Source of the DNA: Gymnogyps californianus
Taxonomy: Eukaryota; Chordata; Aves; Accipitriformes; Cathartidae
Length of the DNA: 64,000 bases
Assembly: GCF_018139145.2 (NCBI RefSeq)
Contig: NC_059473.1
Coordinates: 61,052,707 to 61,116,706 of the forward strand
Direction: 5' to 3'
A program made the translations under genes and the position numbers. Shown piece after piece: positions 34,701 to 46,100 of this stretch. The stretch's first letter is position 1. Each line of letters starts with the position of its first letter. Under the pieces are notes generated by a model that saw only the letters and a program-made list of their open reading frames with translations, did not search any database and had not been told where the DNA came from.

Positions 34701-37700
34701 GTAGAGATGCCTATATGCCTCTGCTTCTATTACACAGAAAAGGCAGCTCTGTTTGAAAGCTAAACAGTTGTTAGAAACCAGATATCTTTTATTTCTTTTA
34801 AAAAGCCTTTTCCTTGCTATCTGCAAGTTTCTTCTTGATTTCAATTTGTATCACCTTTGAAAATGCACTATGTTACTATGCAATGCCACAGCTTTGTACT
34901 TCTTCTTTTCCAGACTTCTTGTCATCTCCTAACAAGATAGTATGTTATTTGATGGAGAAATAGGAGGAAAATGGAATTGCTGAAAGAATTGATTAGAGAG
35001 TTTGAAAACACTTCCTTCTTTGTTTTTCCATTTTAGCAATCTACTCTGTATTTTATACCCAAATTGTCTTTCTCCTTAATTTGGCCATTTTCCCATTTTC
35101 TGATCTGTTTTGTGCATTGCCATAGCACCTGGTTTGGATCCAGGTTGGGCATAGGTACACAGCTGAATTTCTGTTGCATAAAATGATATAGGTTGTATGT
35201 TGCCTTGGGGACATTTTCACCAGGTTCAGGCTACTTGCAAGAGGACAAATGACGCTCAGACTGAAGTGAGGGCTATACCAAAGTACCAAGCTGAATAATC
35301 AGACTGTTTCAATGAGTGAGTTTATAATAGATCCAATTTTATGTCATGTGGCCATAATGGTTTTGACCTGCTGTTAGAGTCCCGAACCAGGACCTCTTAT
35401 GATCGAACTACAGCTACTGTAGAAAAAAGTTATTTTTTTCCCCTGCTTTCTAAATGTTCTTTATTCTCATTTTCTTTCTTCAGGTTTTCAGATATCCAGA
35501 GTCTTTTCAGATGATTGTGCCCACATCTGCTTGTGTCTTAAACACTGAAAATGGGTTCATTCACTTGAATTAATTATAAAAAAAGGAAAGAAACAAACTT
35601 TTCTATATTTCTAATGTATTTGTCATGGGTTTTTTTCCTCCAGTTTTCCATTTAAGAGCAGAATCAGAAGTGGCAGAAATCTCAGAGAAAGGTTGTCTTT
35701 GTGACATTTGCAATGGCTTTTTCTGTTTTTCAAGAAATGAAAGATGCAGAAAGATTGGATAATCTTTCAGATGTTTGGATGGTTGCTTCAATCAAATCCA
35801 AACCCCAAAGCTTTCAAGGCTTCTTTGCTGCAAATACATATTGACAAACAGACAACCAAATGCCACAGAAATGGGCTTTGGTAACGGACGTTATTGAATT
35901 ATGCTACCAAAAGAGTGCTGAAAGGAGGGCCAAAATAGTTATTATAATCAAGCTGAAATTGATAATCTGTTTTGTAATCAAAATTACTCTACAAGCAAAG
36001 CCTATTCCTTCATTCTGGTGTCAACCCCTACTAGTATTGAACTTCCAGTTTTCCATATTTAAGAAGAACGATACTTGTTATAGCAGTTCAAAGATTTAGA
36101 GCTCTCATTTATTAATAACTTCAAAACCTTTTTTCTTGCTTCTATAGGACTCTCATTTCTTTTCCACTGACCTATATGTACTCCTTTCTCCTCTTCAGGC
36201 TCTCTCCTGAAAAAGCCCAGGGTGTTAGGGCTGAGCAGTGTAATTCTTGGACACCTTCCTCCCGGCGTGCTCTCTGTTCTCCAGCTTCAGAGCAGACATT
36301 GCTCTGTCTGGTCATGGTACCCCTTCATTTATTCTTGGACACAAACTTTGTAAGTCATAGCCAGATTTGTGGACTCAGATTCTGCTTTAATCATACAACC
36401 ATGTCACAAGGTTAGACTTGTCTGGCTAGTTGAGTAATCTGTTTTGGAGATGGAGTAATCTCAAATGGAAAAAGGAGGAAAGTTTGATAAAAAAGATAAC
36501 ATTAACCTTCTATTAATAAACCCCACACCACTCAAAACACACCCACAGGACGTGACAAGATCACATCTTGTTCCTTCTTTTCACCCAGTCTGGTCAAAAC
36601 ATATTTTAAGAGAGACCAGCAAAGAAAATGTAGAACTTCAAATCCCAGCACACGCAAGCACATTCATTTTGGCATTGGAAGGGTTCCTTAATGCCTGATT
36701 CTTCCCAAACCATCCTCTGCCATGCCAAGTGGTTGAGAAGTATTGCTTCCTGAATTCCAAAACAAACTATTCTTCACCTCGAGAGAAAAATGTGGGATTT
36801 TATCTGAGAATGAGTTTTGTCAAAAGAGAGGGTTATTCTGCCCTTTCCTAGCCAGACCTGTGTATTTAGAGGACTCTCTGCAAGTGAACCTCACAGTTAC
36901 TGTGTTTAATAAAACTGTTTTCAGGACACTGTTTTTACTTTGTGTGATCAGAGTCTGCCTGAAAGAATATGGCAGGAAGTGGAAGAGAATAAAATTGTCT
37001 GTTCATCACACACTGAAGAACTCATGTAAAAAATATAGTGTATTCCCTATTGCACAGAACTTCTTCAGACATCCAAATTGTTATGGTGATCACAGTAGTA
37101 AACTGAGATGTCATATCTTCTCTACATTCTCTGAATAAGCTGGTTTCTGAGGATTTCTGGAGATACTTTTTGCGAGAGTATCCTTCTTATGAGATTTTCT
37201 GGGGAAGGGTAAAATGAGAACTAAAGGTGAGATGAACTACTCAAAATCATACTGAAGTAAAGTCCACAAGACCAGATTCCTAACACTTTGTCCTGAATAT
37301 CAACTCATGAAAGGATTCATCCTCTCCAGATACATTCCTACAACATATATGCCCAATTTTTTTATGCTCCCATCTCTTTCAGGAGAGGGATGGAGAGGCC
37401 ATTTTTATAACTCATAATCATCAGTGCAATGAAATAAGCTTCCAAAATACCATGAGGTTTCTGTGCTTGGGATAAGGCATGATTCTTTAACTGAAATGAA
37501 AAAACTCTAGAATTACACACTGAGAAATCAATATATTTTTTCAGTTTGCTTGAAAAATCATCTTGCAAAAAGGTCTTCATTTTTTAAGTTCCATGACCAC
37601 AGCTGAAACACATAAACTGAAAAGAAGTGCTATAAAGACATAAATCTTCATAGAAATCATAGATTTGTCATGCCATTATTGCTGCTCCTTGGCAAACCAT

Positions 37701-38845
37701 GTAGTCATTTTCCATTCATTTAGAATTCAGTCAAGCAGGATCAATTCAGGCTCTGCTTGTCTGTATCCTGTGATGTAATGCCATCTAATGAAGCTGCAAA
37801 GTATAAAATTTGACTTCAGCCAGCAAGACCATTACAATGCCCTTCTTTCTGTTTTGACCTTTAAGTAAGAGTGTAAGGCAATGAGTGCTGCCTGTAACTT
37901 GTGGCAACATGTTGAGTACAAATACGAATGACGGGTCTGTTGCTATGAATCATCTAGATAATGTTATCTAAGCAAATAATTTATTTCAAATGAGAAAACT
38001 TCATTAAAGAAACACTAAGACTGCAAAGTCAAGCATGCAAAATTTAGGAAATGGTAGAACTGAGATGGCCCATTCAGCTTCAGTTCAACTCCCCTAGTAT
38101 CTGCCATGTTACAGTTACATTAGAAGGTAGTCATATGTTCAGATATGATTTTTCCATGAATGTGTTCAGCAATGGTGACTTAGTGAGTAGCTAAGTTTGT
38201 TCTGCCTCTGTTGTAGTGTGCGCATAGCTCATGAAGACACAATCTGAATGCAGGACTATACATTTCCTGGTAGATCTTCTTCTGCTAGGCTTGCTTAAGA
38301 AAATTAGGGCTTCAGAAAGACTGATCAATCCTCTCTCTCGCCATATATGCACATAGTCCACATGCACACAGGTAAGTGTATTTGTAAGATTCCTATAAAG
38401 CATGTTGTGATCACCACATCTTTATAAGGCCTTTGCAAGACAGAGGCACCAAGCTCCTTGTGCAGTTCCCATGGCATTCCCTAGCCACAGAAGTTGTGAG
38501 ACCCTGGGAGAAGGGGCCCGTTCACTCTGCAGCTTTGGAGTGCAGCACGCTCAGTCCCGGTCAGGCTGCCTCCCACGTAGTGCAGTTGGTACGTGAGAGC
38601 TGGTATTATGACCAAATTTGGGCAGTTTTCCTGAGGACTGTCTGATGTCTTCTTTACATATTTGGTGCTATGGCAAGAAGGTGCTAAAAAATTCTAGACT
38701 ACGCAGTGTGGCTGAGCGTAAGCTTTATTAAAAAGAGAAAAGCATAAATAAAACAAGTGAGTATGCCTCCAAAGTGTGATACAAGCATCAAATGTGTTCC
38801 TTGTGACAACTGGGGGAATAGAATAGGTGGAAACTGTTACCTCTG

Positions 38846-38926
38846 CATTGCAAATGGAGAAATCAAGGCCTGGACTGAAGAAATCTGCCAAAAGCTATAC
38901 AAAGATCCAAGCCCAAATGGGAATTA
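38846..38926 (-). mobile_element. MIR/CORE-SINE-like relic
   Basis: The plus strand contains, in order, CATTGCAAATGGAGAAATCA, AGGCCTGGACTGAAGAAATC, TGCCAAAAGCTATACAAAG, and ATCCAAGCCCAAATGGGAATT. These follow the reverse complement of MIR: 'attttacagatggggaaactgaggcccggagaggtgaagtgacttgcccaaggtcacacagc', then 'gcagagcccggatttgaa'. This is the best MIR-like match in the window, about 80 bases with many substitutions. MIR families predate the amniote radiation, which agrees with strong decay. Boundaries are approximate. Confidence 0.55.
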
Positions 38927-41900
38927 GCAGTTTTCATCTCCCATCTCTGTGCTTATTCTTCTTAACCATGCTGCTCTTCATTATTCACATATTGCATTGT
39001 ATTTTTCAGCACTGGTACTCAGCCTTGACGGAGAGCTTGAGAGAGGCACTTTGCAGTCAGCTGGAATCAGCCAGACACAAATAATTGCCTTGTAAGCACC
39101 TGGCATTTTCTTGTCCCATTCAGTTCAGCACTGTAAGTCAGAGCATCTGCACAGTGACCTGCTGTGTATATCGTGCGCCAGGTCAAAATGCTACATTGCC
39201 ATCGTTTGTGGTTTTCTGCAGCTCTGTTTACCAGTGCATTTTAACAACATCAACTGGATATGCAAAGAAATTAAAAAATACTTTAGCAAGCAATAATGCA
39301 GGATGCACTTTCAATAAAAGTGAAAGAATTTTGTTATGCAAATATTTCCCCTTGACATAAAATAGAAGTAACAACCACCTCAGATCAACCCAAGAATGCA
39401 AGCTTCAGCAGTAATCCGAACATCACTTCCAGGGGAAAATTCCAATTACTTTGAAGTGAAGGGCATAACTTTCATTGCATTTGATAGACAGAATTCTACC
39501 ACTAGCATCTGCATTTATACAAGGAATCTGTTGGAAAGCTTGCCTGGAGTAGGGGAAAGGGAATGGAAAATTGTGGCAGGTGAACAAGAGAAATTGCTTG
39601 TAGCAATTTCAAACAGTTTGTTTTGTTCCAGCTCAAAACTGATTACTCACTGCAGTGACTGTTCAAGATCCACTTTAACTGCCCATTACATAAATTCTGG
39701 TCATATTGAGTTATTTGACAAACTAGGCTGCCAGTCTAACTTATTACAGATGAGGCAATAGAAAATACATTTCTGTTTTCCTTTCTCTGATTCAACACTG
39801 CACATTTACATCTTCAGCAAGACTGAAGAATCACCTGTTACTTACATTTCACTTGCTTTTGACAGACGTTATAACCCAGATGTATTTTCTAAGCATCCTT
39901 GGGTCTGCGTTATGTTTTCCCAGGGCAATTTTCACTTCCTTTTGTTTTTTACAATGCTCGGTGAGAGACATCCGTCAATAATCTCATGGAAATGACTCAG
40001 GAGATTAGATTACTAAACAATTTCTCATACACATTCCCCTCCTGGAATAAACACCTTAAAACAAAAAATTATCTTTCTGAAGCACTGTGCCGGTAGACTG
40101 AGATGGCTTCTCCTAGCATTTACATTTTTTAAAGTCTGCAGTAACTCCAATGAAGTCGGAAGAGGTACTTTGCAGTGAGTGTAGAAAGAATCAGGTTAAA
40201 TGAATGCAAGCTTTAGACCATCATAGCAACCCAACTACAAGATATAATCTCTTTTTGTTCTCTTTTTTTGCAGCAAGGTCATCTGCAAATCTACTGCTAA
40301 TGGAGGGAGGGTTTAGATTATATGGGCTGTTTGAGAAGAGCCTTTCCAGAAGTATATGCTTTGCATCAAACCCTAAGGAGCCCTCTCTGCTCACCTTAAA
40401 AGGCTCACTGTTAGCAGGTTTTGCCTGAAAAAAGCAAGCTGGCAATTTCTTAGCTGGGAATTTACACTTTGAAGTTACACAATGAGTTCTGGTAGCCAGA
40501 GGTACTCTTTGATAGAGTACATCCAGAGAGGTTCAGCAAGGGGAAGCTCCCAGCAGCCAGGTTTCCATTGGCAATGGCAGGTTTTTTTGGGAAATCCGTG
40601 CCCCGTTCTTTTTGCATTCTATTCCAGTGAGCCAGCGCAATCAGAAAGCTGTCTGGATGGAAATTGCAGTGGCACTTGGTTGTCAAACATTATTATATCA
40701 CCTTTATATGTCCCATATGGCTTCTGCAATTGGGTCATTTGATTCTGCTATTGCTGGCTAATTAATAATTTTGGTATCACTCTTTACCAGTCTCTTAATT
40801 TCTGTGAAGAAAAGAGAGACATGGGGATTCATTATCTTGGAAGTGTTAGAATTTTCCTAATGAAAATTCAAACAATTTCCTCCGAATAGGCATTGATATC
40901 TTCCCAGTGGTAATCACTGCAAAAAACCCCCCAGTCCACTGAATCACATGCTATTACTTATCAAAACCATTTTCCTCAAACCACACATCAGAAATCATAT
41001 CCCACATTGTGATGTACCAGACCAAGTGTGTGGACGGGTAAAGATCTACTGTCATATTTTGTAAGTTTGAAGGGATTGATCAAGTGTGTTTTTCTGTGTC
41101 TTTAGGCCTGGTCCTTTTCACTGTTTCTGCTAAACTTTCATTCCTCTAGAGAGAAATTTACTCTAGAGAGCTTACTCTTGTGGCCAGCCATTATTTTAAA
41201 TAGTTGGCCAAAACCAGCGGGTTGGTTTTTTTCCAAATGTGGATTTTCCAGCTAGCAGGAAATTCTGTGGGCTTGCGAGTACCTGTCTTCACGGCAGAGT
41301 GCCTGGGGGGCCCTGGCACTGCTGGCTGTCCTGGTGCCACAGACCCTAGAAACTAACTTTTGATTCCCATCAGGTCCAGTTGTAGAGCACCTGCATAATA
41401 CAGATGACTTTCATTAGTGTCTTGTTAGAAGGAGATCTTTAAAAATGAGGCCAAATAAATGTTCTATGCACAAACAATACACAAGTGGCTTTTGGTATTG
41501 GTAAGTTCATCCGTGTAGTAAAGTGACTGTTAAAAGTGATAATAACTAAAATTGTTCCAAACAGATAAAAATCAATTTACGTTATGTGTGAGCTTGCCAA
41601 GCAGAAAAGGTCCAAGACGTTATTATTTGGCAACTTTCGATCTCATTTTTCAATCTGTGTACAGCCTTTTTAGCAGAGTGTGCATTTTCCTTTTTTTTTA
41701 ACATGCTTATGTAACCATAAAACCAAAACTGTTCAAAACTGTAGCATCGATGTCCAAAATGTGTTAGGCATCAGTTCAAGAACTTGGAACAAAATTAGTT
41801 ACAACTCTTTCTCCTCATTTTTGCAATCAATTTGCAAATCAGATACTTGGCTCCGATTCAGACAGTGAGATTCTGTATTGTTTATTCTATTATCTTTGAT

Positions 41901-43330
41901 TGATATTTTTCAAGCAGTTGGAAATTTTCAAGTGAAAAAAATTATAGGAAAGTAATACAATGTGAAAGTATGATACAAAAGCAAATATTTATTAATAGCA
42001 TTTTCCTATTTAAATAATTAGAAAATCCCTGCAGAATCAAATTTTTGTAGGCTTCTAATTCCTCAGTCTGTTATGTTTCAGTTGAAAGAAATCTTAGCTC
42101 TGATGACCCCTATGCCACTCTTAAAAGCTGATCCAAACTCCTCTGCAGTCAGTGGAAGGACATCAAACACTTTCACCAATTTTGGATCAACCCATGAGAG
42201 CTTTTACTTGGAAAAATATTGAATGCTAAATTCCTTCTCTTGTACCTTGGACCTTTTTTGTTAGTTAGGACATTTTCAGAACAAACTTTTATTACTTTTC
42301 AACAGGGTCCGAAATCCTTTATGGCATCTACTGTAAAGCAGCATCTGTGGTAGTATTGAACTAAGCGGAAGTTCAAATGATTAACCAGAAAGTTTCTGTA
42401 ACTTCCTTGACTTTAGTTTAAGGATTAATTCAGTGTAGATTTCTGAGATTTTTGTCTGAGTACTAGACCTATTGAATCAGTCATATTCTGTGGCAAACAT
42501 AGTTTCTAGAAACAACCCTCCCTTGTTTTTATTATCCAATAAATGTTAATTAATCAGTAGAATGTGAAGGACATGGACAGTGCAGACAAAACAACATTGG
42601 TTGCCAGATAAAATTTCATCCCTAAGTCACTGGAAGATTTCTATGTATAGTGGTGGTGCATATGACCACTAATAATTTAAACAGCCAATATTCTTAAAAT
42701 GGAAGATTTTCTTATCAAATAGGGCATGGAGTCCTATGTTTATTGATTCTTTAGACATTTACATTGGAGAGAAAATGTTGACATAAACCAAGCCAAATTA
42801 TGAGATGATATTTTGTGACATTGTGATACCTCACAATCAGTTAAGACTGTGACTCAGAAACTGATGTTTCCGTGAAACTCGAAGTGTGGCATCCAGGAAC
42901 TCCAGAGTTGTGTAAAGTAATTGTATATGGAAATTTAGTAGATGAATGGGGGGACAAATTCCTTTCTTTTAGAATTACTTTTTAATGCAATGCCTGGGAC
43001 TGAAGAGCCCACTCTAGATCAGAGACATTTTCAACCCATACACATTTTAGAACAGAAGTTCTAGGATTGTATATTGAACAAAAAGGTCCTGTAATTTCAT
43101 TATTTAAAATACATATCGTCATTTAAAACATAAAAACATGCCATTTTCTAAAAGCATTATAAAATAAAATAAAATAAACTTAAAGTCGTTCTTCTTGTAA
43201 ATAATTCTGGTTTCTCATTATGCACTGCTTAGCATGTAACTTACCGCTCTCTAAAGTGGCCCAGATTCTCTAAGCCTAAATAGCATCCAAACAGTTTAAA
43301 CCTCAATCCCAGGGGAAAGGACAGAGAACA
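38927..43330. other. Non-genic, AT-rich stretch
   Basis: No supported gene. 40700-40900 and 42700-42900 have AT-rich, non-repetitive sequence with homeobox-like words such as CTAATTAATAATT at 40758-40770, so they are candidates for conserved noncoding DNA. The word CTCTAGAGAG occurs twice at 41144-41153 and 41161-41170, seven bases apart. Confidence 0.55.
43160..43178 (+). repeat. (TAAAA)n microsatellite
   Basis: Nearly four TAAAA units in an AT-rich flank. No poly-A tail or retroposed copy is apparent beside it. Confidence 0.85.
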
Positions 43331-43960
43331 AAACCTCTGTTCTTGCTGGGACCGTGACACTGCAATCTGATCTAGGCTTCCCGAGCTGGCAGCGGTGCAG
43401 AAGGCGAAGGGCAGCAGAGGAACACTGACATTTCTGTATTAGACTGTGTTTAAGGACTGTGCAGCATGGTCCAAGAAAGGTGGTAAAACTACTGGGAAAA
43501 TCTCATGCGGGAACTCTGTGCTCTCCCTCTCCGGGTACGCAGCTCTCGGGTACCCCATGTTGCCAGGAGAGCAGGAGGGGTGTATGGTGCCTTTACGGCC
43601 CCTAAAGTCCCCTCCCCGTGACACCAGGCGGCTGCAAAGGCCAGTGCTGGACAGGGCAGGGATTCCCAGCTGTGGGAACAGATCAGGGTCCATGGGCTCC
43701 CTCAGGCTGCCCCGCCAGCTTTCTCTTTGGGCTTCAGCCTCAGCTTGACTTTTTTATGCCAGCAGCCAGGGTTTTGTGCCGAGGCGTGTGAGCAGGTCCC
43801 CAGCACGCAGCAGGCTCTGCTCTGCTGCGTCCCTGCTGCACCGGGCGTAGCTGGGGCTCCAAAGTCCCTGACTGATCCGGCACCACAAAGGGGATGGCAC
43901 CGGGAAGCCTCTCACCCCAAAGCACACCATCGTTCGTGAGCAGCAGTCTGGAGAAAGAGA
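43331..43960. other. GC-richer block with modest CpG density
   Basis: I count roughly 22 CpG in about 600 bases, against near-absence in neighbouring AT-rich DNA. GC-rich words such as CTCTCCGGGTACGC and GCACCGGGCGTAGC occur. Open frames on both strands (43446-43748 plus; 43439-43693 and 43740-44000 minus) follow from low stop density and show no known domain. It could be a decayed GC-rich transposon, a regulatory region or simply an isochore fluctuation. Confidence 0.5.
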
Positions 43961-45510
43961 GGTTACTGGCCCAGACGGTGGCTGTATTACACCCTGTCAC
44001 ATCAGGACTCTCAGGTCTTAAAGGTTATCCTACCCAAGGAACTGTACGGGCTATTTGTATAAATGTCTGCATCTTATCACTAGAAATCTACCAGAAGTTT
44101 TGTTCCTGCTCCACTGGAGCAGGCATGCTGCAGGCTATGAGCACTCCAGGTAAAGATATAAACGTGTCCTTCATCCTTCCACATTTTCTACCTCGAACAG
44201 CATTGTGCGGGGCCTGCCACATTCCTGTCACCTTTCGTACTCTGGTGAGGCAAAGGACTATTTCTCTCTATAGCTAAGATAATGGCATTTTTAGATTTTT
44301 TTTTCCCACTTTTGTTTTTGCAATCATTTCCCCTAAGAAGGAAAAAAATTACTCTTAATTACGTGTGCTAAACCTAACAATAAAAATTATACACCAACAT
44401 TTCTATCAAGTACCTATCATATAATGATTATTAGAGTTGTAGAGTGAAGCATCACCAGTATTAAGTATTTTTGTGGCTTTCAGAGACTTGCCCCTCATGC
44501 TCTGCAGTTTTTCACCATATGTTTGTGCACTGTGCTTAATGGTGTCTGCAACAATGAAGAATAGTGCAGTACAATAATAATGCTCAGCCCTCTCACAGAG
44601 CAACCTCACATTAATTTTAAAAGAAACTTTAGTCATTCAGGGACTGCAGGGTTAGGCTAACAATATTTAATGAGCTTTGTTCCAAAGTCTGTCCTGATAT
44701 CATCAGCAATTCTGGTTCACAGATGAGGATGCAAATAAATAGAAAGGAATTATTTTCCAGAGCCATTAAAGATAGTACCAAGGGACTAAAAATACAGCTA
44801 TGGGAAAATAAGGTGATTATTTATCAAAGTATATTTTAACAGATTTTCTCAGCTTTTATGCTACTGCTAATGAGCATGAAGTTATAAAAATTACTTACAA
44901 ATGTCTCTCTGAAGCTGTTTCACTTGACTTCAGTAACACATTGTTTACCAAATATTTTCCTCATCTTAAGGCAGTATGTGGGATTAATTTGCTGCTATTC
45001 ATTGTAATGGTGATCATCCTTGCTTACAATTAAAAATATACTGTAAGTAATTTTACTTCATTGAAACACAAGCATTTTAGAAGGTATTCTGGAATAATGT
45101 AAATATTGTATTAAGTGTATGAAATTACTATCCAATACCTTGGTGGGGTGGGGAATTACATTTCATTTATAGAAGCACAAACAATGTGCAAGGAATTGTC
45201 ATTGTGTTCTCATAATGCAAGTGACCCTGACATTTTTGTGTGGGATGCAGAAGGAATTAATCAAATTTTACAACCGAGTCAGGCTATGTGAGTGCTGGAT
45301 AAATATACACTGTGGAAGTGGTGGTATAACATCATTGTCAGTGACAACTTGCGTCATGGAAACCAAAATCTGAATAGGAACAGCAATTTCCCTTCTTACT
45401 TTCAGATGGCATCAAAGGTCCGTGGAAAATTTGTTTTCATTAATGTATTCTTCACTGATGGCAGCAGGAAAAACATTTTTAGTCTGGAAAAAACAAATCA
45501 ACCTTTTTTT
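43961..45510. other. Non-genic stretch, no gene recognised
   Basis: Becomes AT-rich quickly after 44280. I see no recognisable gene, element or strong motif. A stop-free stretch at 43894-44277 (plus, 127 codons) begins in the GC-richer block and lacks any family signature. Confidence 0.6.
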
Positions 45511-45568
45511 GAAGTGGTGAATACCCATAAGTTTTTTTAGAAATGGTGAATATCCATAAGTTTTTTTA
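45511..45568 (+). repeat. Tandem duplication, 2 x 29 bases
   Basis: Copy one is 45511-45539 and copy two is 45540-45568. Both start GAA(G/A)TGGTGAATA and end with CCATAAG plus seven T and an A. They differ at two positions only (G/A at unit base 4, C/T at unit base 15). This is a local duplication with little divergence. Confidence 0.9.
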
Positions 45569-45843
45569 ATTTAAAACATCAACATATGCTTTGCATTCTG
45601 ATGTAATAGAGACTTCAAAATCATTACATCAGATTTTTTCATGCTTTTGTTACAGTGCTCTCACACAGCCTTCCCTCCCTGTTCCTTGAGAAGCTATTTC
45701 TGGTATCTAACTGCAGCTGAGGCCTCAGCTCCAACATCAAGCATGAGGTAAAGCCTTAACTGGCACTCTTAATGGCCATCGTAGACTGTGAAAGGCTATC
45801 ACAAGATTTTCCTGTGTTCTATGTGCATGAAATGGCTCACATA

Positions 45844-46100
45844 AAACAGAATCCCAGAACAGCTGAGGTGGGAAGGGACCTCTGGAGATCATCTAGTTCA
45901 ACCTCCCCACTCAGAGCAGGATCAGCTGGAGCAGGAAGCTCAGGGCTGTGTCCAGTCAAGTTTTATGTGCAAGGATGGAGATGCCACAACCCTTCTGGGC
46001 AACATCTTCCCGTGTTCTGTCAGCCACACAGTAAAAAAAGGGTTTTCTTATGTTTCAGTGGAATTTCCTGTATTTCAACTCGTGCCCAAAAAAGGTCATG
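45844..46100 (-). mobile_element. CR1 LINE, truncated 3' end
   Basis: The clearest CR1 copy in the window, in antisense. From left to right the plus strand has ACAGAATCCCAGAAC (decayed tail repeat), GGGAAGGGACCTCTGGAGAT, CATCTAGTTCAACCTCC, AGCTGGAGCAGGAAGCTCAG, GATGGAGATGCCACAACCC and TTTCAGTGGAATTTCCTG. These match the CR1 3' untranslated region and the end of ORF2 in reverse complement and in the right order, over about 250 bases. CR1 copies are typically cut off at the 5' end, as here at about 46100. No functional reverse transcriptase remains. The frames overlapping it (45772-46149 and 45965-46243 plus) are antisense to CR1 and not genes. Confidence 0.87.

Larger units (their letters stand above)
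28572..38840. other. Non-genic stretch, no gene recognised
   Basis: AT-rich DNA with several small repeats listed separately. It also holds an uncharacterised open frame of 187 codons (stop-free from 32364, first ATG 32445, stop ending 32924), described under findings. No exon with a matching splice partner could be argued. A seven-base inverted repeat lies at 33256-33277. Confidence 0.6.

Noticed and set aside
39655..39672. GTTCAAGATCC as a tRNA B-box
   Set aside because: No A-box at the right spacing and no cloverleaf could be folded around it.
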